Source of the DNA: Bufo bufo
Lineage: Eukaryota; Chordata; Amphibia; Anura; Bufonidae
Direction: 5' to 3'
Length of the DNA stretch: 64,000 nt
NCBI RefSeq assembly: GCF_905171765.1
Contig: NC_053391.1
Span: 109,404,644 to 109,468,643, forward strand
The notes beneath the pieces are model-generated. The model was not told the DNA's origin. It did not search any database and worked only from the letters and a program-made list of their open reading frames with translations. The position numbers were made by a program, and so were the translations under genes. Every line of letters starts with the position of its first letter. Positions within the stretch are counted from its first letter, which is position 1. Shown piece after piece: positions 33,901 to 45,900 of this stretch.

Positions 33901-36900
33901 TTTTCGTTTTTGTAACATACAGCTGACACTCTGCTTGAAATAACAGTTTAACCCCTTTTATGCCGCGGTCCTTAGGGACCGCTGTCTGGAAGGGGCTAAC
34001 CATCGTACTGCTGCTCTGCCCTGGCAGCGGCCCGATGCTTGAAGGGTTAATGTCCCCCCTCCTTTATAGATGGGCGAGTGGTGGCGATGCCACTCCCCAC
34101 TTCCCCAATTCAGGATGGCAGAGCGCACACAATACCCCCGCCCCCCATTTCAAGATGCAGAGCGCTCAGGTTCACGTTATGTAAGAATTCCTTTATGGAT
34201 TCTACTACCACGGACCATAACTAAGGGTCCATTCACACGACCACATAATGGGTCTGCATCCGTTCTGCAATTTTGCGGAAGGGGTGCAGACCCATTCATT
34301 TTCAATGGGGCCGCAAAAGATGTGGACAGCACATCATGTGCTGTCCACATCCGCACTTCCATTCCGCAGCCCCGCAAAAAAAATAGAGCATGTCCTATTC
34401 TTGTCTGCAGCCATGGACAAGAATAGGCATTTCTATCATATTGCTGGCCACGTGGGGTCTGAAAAATGCAGCACGCACATTTGCGGACGTGTGAATGCTT
34501 CGCATGGGTATATTTCATCTATTTCATTTAATGTTTCTGTGTGTCGTTAAAAGATAGACAGTATCCCCCATAACAGTGACCTCAACAGTCCCCCACCCCT
34601 TATCACTGACCCCCCACACTGCCCCACCTCCTCAAAATGGGATCTCCACAGCAGCCCATCCCCTTAACTTTGACCTTCACAGCAGCCCGCCCCTTTAACA
34701 GCACCACACTCCCTTGACAGTGACCTCCTCAGAGGTCTGCCCCCTTAACAGTGACCTATACAGCACGCCGCCCCTTAACACTGACCTCCATAGGGGACCG
34801 TCCCCTTATCTGTGACCTCCACTGTTCCCTGCCCTCTTAACAGAGACCTCCACAGCAGCTGTCCCTTTAACAGTGACTGCCATAGTACCCTGTTCCCTTA
34901 ACAGTGACCTTCACAGAACCCCGCTGACTTAACAGTGACCTCCACAGCAGCTGCCCCTTTAATAGTGGCCCCTGCCCCCTTAACAGTGACCTTCACAGTG
35001 CCCGTCCCTTTAACAGTGACCTCCACAGCGGCCTGCCCCCTTAACAGTAACATCCACAGTGCAGGGCCGGCGCTATAATAAGGCAGACCAAGCGGCTGCC
35101 TTAGGGCGCAGAGACGGGGGCGGAAAAATTAAACTTTTTTTCTAAATACCCTGTGTTTTTCGCCCCTGTGTCTTATGGGGCAAATACTAATGAAGCGCTT
35201 CCATTTTGGAAGCGCTTCATTAGTACCGGAGGACCGGGAAGCGGTGAAGGATCTGTACTCACAGCTTCCTGATCCTCCGCTCGGCTGTCTTCTGTGCAGG
35301 GCTGCGCACCATGTCACCTCACTGTGCGCAGCCTTCACAGCTGACAGCCGAGGACCAGGAAGAAGAGAGAAAGCGCTGGTGGTGAGGAGCGGCGGCGTCC
35401 AGAAGCAGGAGAGACAAGTTGTTGTTTTTTTTATTTGCGCTGATGGCTGACATGGGGGCATGATGGCTGACATGGGGGCATGATGGCTGACATGGGGGCA
35501 TGATGGCTGACATGGGGGCATGATGGCTGACATGGAGGCATGATGGCTGACATGGGGGCATGATGGCTGACATGGGGGCATGGTGGCTGACATGGGGGCA
35601 TGGTGGCTGACATGGGGGCATGATAGCTGACATGGGGGCATGATAGCTGACATGGGCGGCTGATGGCTGACATGGGGGGGGTGATCTGAGGCATTGGGGG
35701 TCTGATCTGAGGTCTGATTAACATTGGGGGTCTGATTGCTGGTCTGACCTGAGCTGCAATGGAAAATATATTTTTCTTTTTATCCTCCTCTAAAACCTAG
35801 GTGCGTCTTAGAGGGCGAAAAATATGATCCTCAAACCAACGATTGTCTGAAGCAGGGAGAAGATACCAGGACCACACAGAGGAGAAGCCAGCGGCTACAG
35901 ACAGGACCAGGGCCAGGTGAGTTGCGAAGAGGGGGGGGCACCAAAATGTAGCTTCGCTTGCACCAGCCCTGCCACAGTAAATCCCCCTTTAACAGTGCCC
36001 GCCCCTTTACCAGTGAGCTCCACAGCAGCTGACCTTTTTATAGTGGCCCCTGCCCCTTACAGTGACCTCCACAGCAGCTGCCCCTTAAATAGTGGCCCAT
36101 GCCCCCTTAACAGTGACCTCCACAGCGCCCTGCCCCTTTAAGGCTTGGGCTACACGACGACATGTGTCGCGCGACAACCAATGCCACACAACAATTTTTA
36201 TAATGATAGGCTATGGTGTCGCACTGTCACGTCACAGTCGCAGCATGTCGCATGTCACAGTGCGACACCATAGCGTATCATTATAAAAATTGTAGTGCGA
36301 CATCATGGTCGCAGTGTAGTTGTGCCCTATGTGTCGTGAGACATATTGTCAAGCAACACATGTCGTCGTGTAGCCCTAGCCTAAAGCTTATCTACAGCAG
36401 TGAAGAAAAATGTCTGGTTGTTATGGAAACCTGGAGTAAAACTGTGTGTATGTGTAGACTAAGAGCCTGCGAACTTCTATTGGCTAATAAGGGACATGTG
36501 ACCGTGTGTATGGCAGTTGGGATTTGAAGAGATAGACTCGCAGGCTTGTATTGGCTAATGCAGGTCATTTTGGGGGAATTTCTCAGGAACAGTATGTCCT
36601 AGAAAGCTGAGACCCAGTCTAAAGCCTTCCAGGTCACCTGGTGTACCTGTGTGCCAAATTTGGTGAAGATCGGTTCAGTCGTTTGATCGCGAATAAAGAA
36701 CAGATTCCACCTTTCATTTTTCACAGCTCCATTGGAAAATGAAAGGAGGAATTGTATTGGTTGCTATGGGCAACTAAGCCAGTTTTCCTTTGCACCAGTT
36801 TTGATAAAGCTCCCCAACTGCATGCTTCTATGTGTACATAGCATTGTGTATCGTCACACTGTACTAATCTGTATGGGAAAAGTGACCGTTCAATGTGCGG

Positions 36901-39900
36901 ACTGCACACAATACTGTATTCAGAAGAGAGTGCATGTAGTGAGAGCGACAGTAATGAGATCTATATCAGGCTTATAACGCCATGGTTTTCTGACTGTAGA
37001 TCGCTGCACTAATGTTATCATCAGAAATATCTATTGTGTCTACAAGTAATGGACTTTCTACAGAATGGAAAGTGAGAAATAGATCTGCTGATTACAGGCT
37101 GTAGCATACTGTAAGACTCACCATGTTGTGGATTGGAATGAAATCTTACTACCAAGTTACTTGCAAGTTCCAGCAGCCCATACAGTTGCAAGAAAAAGTA
37201 TGTGAACCCTTTAGAATGATATGGATTTCTGCACAAATTGGTCATAAAATGTAATCTGATCTTCATCTAAGTCCCAACAATAGACAATCACAGTCTGCTT
37301 AAACTAATAACACACAAAGAATTAAATGTTACCATGTTTTTATTGAACACACCATGTAAACATTCACAGTGCAGGTGGAAAAAGTATGTGAACCCCTAGA
37401 CTAATGACATCTCCAAGAGCTAATTGGAGTGAGGTGTCAGCCAACTGGAGTACAATCAATGAGATGAGATTGGAGGTGTTGGTTACAGCTGCCCTGCCCT
37501 ATAAAAAACACACACCAGTTCTGGGTTTGCTTTCACAAGAAGCATTGCCTGATGTGAATGATGCCTCGCACAAAAGAGCTTGCAGACCTACGATTAAGAA
37601 TTGTTGACTTGCATAAAGCTGGAAAGGGTTATAAAAGTATCTCCAAAAGCCTTGCTGTTCATCAGTCCACGGTAAGACAAATTGTCTATAAATGGAGAAA
37701 GTTCAGCACTGCTGCTACTCTCCCTAGGAGTGGCCGTCCTGTAAAGATGACTGCAAGAGCACAGCGCAGACTGCTCAATGAGGTGAAAAAGAATCCTAGA
37801 GTGTCAGCTAAAGACTTACAAAAGTCTCTGTGCATATGCTAACATCCCTGTTAGCGAATCTACCATATGTAAAACACTAAACAAGAATGGAATTCATGGG
37901 AGGATACCACAGAGGAAGCCACTGCTGTCCAAAAAAAACATTGCTGCACGTTTACAGTTCGCACAAGAGCACCTGGATGTTCCACAGCAGTACTGGCAAA
38001 ATATTCTGTGGACAGATGAAACCAAAGTTGAGTTGTTTGGAAGAAACACACAACACTATGTGCGGAGAAAAAGAGGCACAGTTCACCAACATCAAAACCT
38101 TATCCCAACTGTGAAGTATGGTGGTGGGGGCATCATTGTTTGGGGCTGCTTTGCTGCGTCAGGGCCTGGACGGATTGCTATCATCGAAGGAAAAATGAAT
38201 TCCCAAGTTTATCAAGACATTTTGCAGGAGAACTTAAGGCCATCTGTCCACCAGCTGAAGCTCAACAGAAGATGGGTGTTGCAACAGGACAACGACCCAA
38301 AGCATAGAAGTAAATCAACAACAGAATGGCTTAAACAGAAGAAAATATGTCTTCTGGAGTGGCCCGGTCAGAGTCCTGACCTCAACCCGATTGAGATGCT
38401 GTGGCATGACCTCAAGAAAGCGATTCACACCAGACATCCCAAGAATATTGCTGAACTGAAACAGTTCTGTAAAGAGGAATGGTCAAGAATTACTCCTGAC
38501 CATTGTGCACGTCTGATCTGCAACTACAGGAAACGTTTGGTTGAAGTTATTGCTGCCAAAGGAGGTTCAACCAGTTATAAAATCCAAGGGTTCACATACT
38601 TTTTCCACCTGCACTGTGAATGTTTACATGGTGTGTTCAATAAAAACATGGTAACATTTAATTCTTTGTGTGTTATTAGTTTAAGCAGACTGTGATTGTC
38701 TATTGTTGTGACTTAGATGAAGATCAGATCACATTTTATGACCAATTTGTGCAGAAATCCATATCATTCCAAAGGGTTCACATACTTTTTCTTGCAACTC
38801 TATGTAAGTGGCTGCTAGCTGTGCTGTGCAACAGGATGTGGGGGCGGGGCAGAAGAGCTTGTGCTGGTGCATGTGAAATCCACAGGAACGCCTCACAGGA
38901 GATGACAGCCTGAGCAAAACTCATAGAAGAGATTTTCTGAGTGCATGTGAAGCAAATCTGATACCAGTAAACAAACAAGAGCAATTTTATTATGTGCTGC
39001 ATTACAGTACGATATGGGGTTATTGATTTTAAGTGCACAAAGGTGTCCATAGCCTTTAAAGGGTTATTCCCATCTCAGACAATGGCGGCATATCGCTAGG
39101 ATATGCCCCCATTGTCTGATAGGTGCAGGTCCCACCTCTGGGACCAGCACCTACAACGAGAACGAAGCAGGGGGTGGTGTGGCTGGAGGACCCCGGATTT
39201 CCCGGTGTCTGTCCACCACCAAGCGCTGCTCCCATAGAAGTGAATGGGAGCGCACTGCGCATGTGCGGCCCATGCGCCAATTCACTTCTATGGGGCAGAC
39301 AGCAATAGAATGTGCAGTGCGCCCTCCGTTCATTTCCTGGCTCCGTTCTCATTGTAGGTGCGGATCCCACTGCTGGGACCCGCACCTATCAGACAAAGGG
39401 GGCATATCCTAGCGATATGCCCCCATTGTCTGAGATGGAAAAACCCCTTTAATTTCTCTCCACTGAAATAAATAATTTTTGCCATCACTAGGGGGAGCTC
39501 TTTAATAGGAGCATTTAATAGGAGCTGTATATTATTCCCATGCAGTGAGTTCCATCTAGTTGGAGCTGTAGGCCCAAAGAACTTTATAATTCAAATGGGT
39601 GTTCCCATCTTAGACATTTAGGGCTCATGCACACGGCCATAGTTTTGGTCCGCATCTGATCTGCATTTTTTGCGGATCGGATGCAGACCCATTTATGCAG
39701 ACTTACATCCGTAAGTCTGTTCCACGGCCCCGCAAATAAATTGATCATGTCCTGTTCTTGCCCATTTTGTGGACAAGTATAGGACATTTGTAAAGGAGTA
39801 AAAAAAATGGCAGCAGGCTCTCAGGCAGTATCTATATTTTGCAGATTTGCGGACCGAAAAAACTGATACACACGTGTGCATGAGCCCTTAGACATCCATA

Positions 39901-42900
39901 GGCTAAGCCTAAGTGTCTCCTTGATGTGGGTACCCCCTCTGGGCATCTAACTCCAGAACAGGGATGTTGGGACTCCCTTCCCGCCTAAGAGGTGGGCAAT
40001 ACTTCCTATGTTGATCACCAGCCACTCCCGTTTCAATGGTTCCCAGATCCCCTGCCTGCCTTTTCTTCCTGGGCCCTCTTGATGCAGGAAATGGCCACTC
40101 AGTCAACCACTACTCATACCAATGACATGCCTCAGGCAGTCATTGGTCAAGTCATAATTTTTTGAGTGCCAGAAGGGACCAGGGAGGAGAGACGAGTGAG
40201 GGGACCCCAGAAGTGTTGGGATGTGAGTGGTAGGGGATTGGTGAAGTGAGTTCAGCTTCTTTTATTTTTTTAACCAATTCTCAGCCTTCTACAGAAATTT
40301 TTTACCATTGGGACAACCCGACCACTAAACCAACGTAGACCTCCAGGCAGGTATGAGATTCAGCCAGTTCCCTCCAGTTCTCCAGACCCGGTTGTTAAAA
40401 GTCCCTATACGGATAGCTGGAGATGTTCGCTTCCATTGCTTTGTGCTCTGCTGATAGTTTAGCTCCTTAGTTGGGTGGTATGTGTGTGTAGTGTATATAT
40501 GGTGTGTATGTGTGTTGCATATAAATGGTGTATATATAAACGTGTCGTGAAGCCATGTGTCCACTATTGAGTAGGGAACATGTTGTTAAAAATTTGAATC
40601 GCACCCCTGCCTCCAGGGATATTAACCATTAACCCATAGTCACACTATATCACCATAGATAATGGATATTAATCACAATTTCAACCACGTCGTTATTAAC
40701 TGTTGACGTACTCTAGACTGCTAGGGATATTATACTGTAGCTAGTGCTAACTCCTAAATCACTGTATATAAATGTGTGATATAACGCATGCACAAAAAAG
40801 TGTGTATAATTGGGTAGGGGGCACCAACACACGTAGATTCTATAAAGACCCCTCCATTAACTCACCTTTGCTATGAGCTCTCGCAGGGAGCCAGCGGTAA
40901 CTCCTTTGCGCACGGATCGGTCATGACTACATACACGGAAAGGTCTCTGTGGTGGTGCGGAGACAGTTTTCACTCTTCGAGATATCTCTGAGCCTACTGA
41001 TGAGACAGACCTAGAAATCACAAATACATTAGTGCAACAGAATTCAGCTAAGACATTTGATTACACCGTATAACCCATAGAAAATCAATTGTCAGATGAA
41101 ATCTGTTTCATAAACTGGGTAAAAAAATAAATCCACATCAGACGTATAGGTCTGTAAAAAAAGACATTACACATCCATATACTGTAATCCACCCATAGGT
41201 TCCTATTGTGCCATTGTTTCTGTGGCACACATTTGGCATGTTTGTATCCAGACCCTTTTTCTTGTAATAACGTTTTTCCATCAGAAAAAGCACGGTCCTC
41301 GTGCACTTCCATGGTCCCGGCAACCAGAGAGGCCACTGCTTTTTCCTATAGTGTGCATTCACGACCACCACTGCTGTATTGCACAGTGGTCATAACCATG
41401 GAAACGAGCAGTTTATAATGTGATGGAAAAATGAATCCAGCCAACAAAGGAGGCAATATGGACAATCACAATACATTAGTAAGTGCCTGGTATTAACTTT
41501 CTCTACATGATAAATGCCATTTTCTGAAGTGAGACAACCATTGTAAAGGGAATGTATCATCAGCAAATGACCTAGTATTTAACTCATGTTTTTATATTAA
41601 ACATATATATATATATATATATATTATTATTTTTTTTTGATGATTCCACGACACTATATTTTAAAACATTGCAAATAATCCTGTCATTTACACACTGGCT
41701 ACTAGGCCTAATAATAGGACACAATTTCCTGTTCTGTACAGGTAACTTTTCAGTAGCCATTATCATTATTACCACAGGCAGAATTACAATGACAAGTACC
41801 ACCTCACAATAGGTAAAGTCACAGCTTATCAGCTCCCTCCTGACTTCTGCAGAGGTCATGGAGCATGCCTAGAAAACGTTCCCATAGAAGTCAATGGGAT
41901 CAACTGATCATTGTGCCTATGGCCCATGTATGTGAGCTTCTCTCAAAAGACATGAACTCTTAACATACACTGCTCAAAAAAATAAAGGGAACACTTAAAC
42001 AACACAATGTAACTCCAAGTCAATCACACTTCTGTGAAATCAAACTGTCCACTTAGGAAGCAACACTGAGTGACAATCAATTTCACATGCTGTTGTGCAA
42101 ATGGGATAGACAACAGGTGGAAATTATAGGCAATTAGCAAGACACCCCCAATAAAGGAGTGTTTCTGCAGGTGGTGACCACAGACCACTTCTCAGTTCCT
42201 ATGCTTCCTGGCTGATGTTTTGGTCACTTTTGAATGCTGACGGTGCTTTCACTCTAGTGGTAGCATGAGACGGAGTCTACAACACACACAAGTGGCTCAG
42301 GTAGTGCAGCTTATCCAGGATGGCACATCAATGCGAGCTGTGGAAAGAAGGTTTGCTGTGTCTGTCAGCGTAGTGTCCAGAGCATATAGGCGCTACCACG
42401 AGACAGGCCAGTACATCGGGAGACGTGGAGGAGGCCGTAGGAGGGCAACAACCCAGCAGCAGGACCGCTACCTCCGCCTTTGTGCAAGGAGGAACAGGCG
42501 GAGCACTGCCAGAGCCCTGCAAAATGACCTCCAGCAGGCCACAAATGTGCATGTGTCTGCTCAAACGGTCAGAAACAGACTCCATGAGGGTGATATGAGG
42601 GCCCGACGTCCACAGGTGGGGGTTGTGCTTACAGCCCAACACCGTGCAGGACGTTTGGCATTTGCCAGAGAACACCAAGATTGGCAAATTCGCCACTGGC
42701 ACCCTGTGCTCTTCACATATGGAAGCAGGTTCACACTGAGCACATGTGACATACATGACAGAGTCTGGAGATGCCGTGGAGAACGTTCTGCTGCCTGCAA
42801 CATCCTCCAGCATGACCGGTTTGGCATTGGGTCAGTAATGGTGTGGGGTGACATTTCTTTGGAGGGCGGCACAGCCCTCCATGTGCTCGCCAGAGGTAGC

Positions 42901-45900
42901 CTGACTGCCATTAGGTACCGAGATGAGATCCTCAGACCCCTTGTGAGACAATATGCTGGTGCTGTTGGCCCTGGGTTCCTCCTAATGCAAGACAATGCTA
43001 GACCTCATGTGGCTGGAGTGTGTCAGCAGTTCCTGCAAGACGAAGGCATTGATGTTATGGACTGGCCCGCCCGTTCCCCAGACCTGAATCCAATTGAGCA
43101 CATCTGGGACATCATGTCTCGCTCTATTCACCAACGTGACGTTGCACCACAGACTGTCCAGGAGTTGGCAGATGCTTTAGTCCAGGTCTGGGAGGAGATC
43201 CCTTAAGGAGACCGTCCGCCACCTCATCAGGAGCATGCACAGGCGTTGTAGGGAGGTCATACAGGCACGTGGAGGCCACACACACTACTGAGCCTCATTT
43301 TGACTTGTTTTAAGGACATTACATCAAAGTTGGATCAGCCTGTAGTGTGTTTTTCCACTTTAATTTTGAGTGTGACTCCAAATCCAGACCTCCATGGGTT
43401 GAAAAATGTGATTTCCATTTTTAAATTTTTGTGTGATTTTGTTGTCAGCACATTCAACTATGTAAAGAACAAAGTATTTCAGAAGAATATTTAATTAATT
43501 CAGATCTAGGATGTGTTATTTTTGTGTTCCCTTTATTCTTTTGAGCAGTGTATTTTAGGCCTAGTGGCCTAGGAAATTTCAGGATTACGGTATATCCAAT
43601 TTTTTTTCCAATATAGGGACATGGGAAAATTCTAAAAAAAATTATGTTTAACACAAAAACTTAATTTTCTTATGACACCAGCGTACCTAGATCCAAAAAT
43701 TTTTTATTTTTCTGTTCACATAGCCATATGAGGGCTTGTTTTTTGCAGGACAAGTTGCCCTTTCTAATGGCATTATTTAATATTGCATACGATGTAGTGG
43801 GAAGCTAGAAAAAAATGGCTATTCCACCACAGTTTTGTTATTACGGCGTTCCTTATGCCGTAAAACTGACCTGTTACCTTCATTCTCTTTCTTGTGTTTT
43901 TATACTTAAAAAAAATAAAAAAATTGAAAAAACTTTTTTTTTATTCTGACCCCTGTAAGTTTTTTAGATTTATATCTATGGAGAAGTGACAACTCATTTT
44001 TGCAGGATGATCTGTAGTTTTTATTACAACTTTTTAATCACTTTTTACTCAATTTTATTTTTTTGGGGGGAGGAGAAGCTGCAAATAAAAGTCAAATCAG
44101 CCATTTAAATTTTATTTTTTGTCACACCATTTGCTGCACAGTATAAATATTTTTATATTTTATTTGCATGGGAATTTTTGGACATGGCAATGTTAATGAT
44201 GTTTTTTTATTGTTTATTTTATTTATTTTTTAAAGTTTTTTCGCTTATTTGAAGTCCCCCTAGGGAATTTGAACATGCGATCATCTGATCACTTTTCCTA
44301 TATACTGCAGTGATTTAACATTGCAGCTCTTGGGAGATTCACTGTGTTCCTATGGAGACCCGCCAAAGGTAGGACTGTATAGGAACCTCTCTGTGGTAGG
44401 CCTCTGAGCCTTCAGACGGCCCGAGGCTGCCATAGCAACTGAACGACTCCCTTGATCTCGGCATGGGGGAGCTGTTTGGGCCCCAGGATTTGACTATTCA
44501 GATGCTGTGGTTGCAATTGATCATGGCATCTGAGCATTTAAAAGTCCATGATCGGCGTTGTCGCTGATCAAATGCTTTGTGTCTGGGAGTCTGCTGTATA
44601 AAAAAACAGGCACATGGTGGCTATGGCACCCGCTCTGATTCTGAGCAGGTGGCATCTTTAAAGACCCAATATCATCTGTACATGTACGGCTGATGTTAGG
44701 AAGGGGTTGATACATAGTTGCCGATTTATTTACACATTATCAGGAGGAATAACAGAAATGTAATAAGAAATGGCAAAATGCAGACTTGTAAGGGCTGTTT
44801 CACACAAGCGAGTCCATTGCGGGAATCCCGCTCCGTGTGTGAGTGTGATCCTCCGCTCTGGACTCCGCTCTGCAGGAGCGCACGGCATTATCAGGATTTA
44901 TAATGCTATGTGTCTCTGCTTGACCTTATTTCTACAGAATTATACTGTCAGCTTTATGTCGCTATGATTCTGTAGAAATAAGGTCTAGCAGAGACACATA
45001 GCATTATAAATCACGATAATGCCGTGCGCTCCTGCAAGTCCAGAGCGGAGGATCACACTCACACACGGAGCGGGATTCCCGCAATGGACTCGCTCGTGTC
45101 AAACAGCCCTAAGAAAGATTGTTCTAAATTGACTCTAAAAACTCGTCAGGATTGATGACAGAGTTTTTACTTTTAATAAAACTGACCTGGGTATTTTCAC
45201 ATAGTATATGCTTTACAATGTGTAACAACTATTATAATACACAATCTGATCTGATAATGAGGTCATAACCTGTCAATGTAGGGTGGGAATAGTGGGCTTT
45301 AGATGCTTGGGTTGATACCAATTTGAAGAATGTATCTGGATTTAAATCTTTTTTTGAGAACTAATGTTGGCACATAGATGTCCCCCTTGCCCTTCGTTGT
45401 TTGTCTGGTAGAGGTATACTAGTTTACCCAATAATCGGTAATATTTCAGAAAGTAAAAATTTTTACCTGGTTTACCCTCTAGCCTAAAGTTGGCTGACTA
45501 ACTTTGCACATACTAATATAGTAAAATTTGCAATATCACGCTGGATTATTATAATTAGCACCATGTATGTCCATCATAAGGCAAGAAAATAGTGAAATAA
45601 TTAATATAAAACAGTTAAACGAGACCTTATTTGAAGCCCCTCAAACCCCACAACTATTTAGCGTAACTTATATTCCTGGTCTCCTCATCTGGGTCAGAGG
45701 GAGATTTTAGGTCCCTTAGCCTCCAAGGCCCATGTGCGATTGTACTTTCATCTCCCCTATAGTCATGTTCCTGATATGGATAGGTTTTCAGAAGATACAG
45801 TATACAGCTAGAAATGTGACCCATGATGCACATTTAACATTACATTTGACCAACAAATTACAAACCTGAAAGCCCCAGCGCCGAGGTTAGATATAAACTC

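Larger units (their letters stand above)
34590..36140. repeat. Satellite-like ~31-bp repeat, split by a hAT element
   Basis: Degenerate copies of CCCTTAACAGTGACCTCCAC followed by AGCAGCCTGCC run from about 34590 to 35061 and resume at 35972-36140. The break is the hAT element at 35062-35971. CIDEB intron 2. Confidence 0.8.

Noticed and set aside
35440..35660. Regular direct repeats that could suggest a CRISPR array
   Set aside because: The 20-bp units are contiguous with no spacers, and the genome is vertebrate.
35129..35724. Long minus-strand frames rich in MSA/PCQ/HAP repeats (up to 174 codons)
   Set aside because: Translation of a 20-bp minisatellite inside a hAT element; three frames give the same peptide pattern.
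42328..42995. Minus-strand frames of 161 and 144 codons
   Set aside because: They are antisense to the Tc1/mariner transposase at 42265 and have no recognisable domain.
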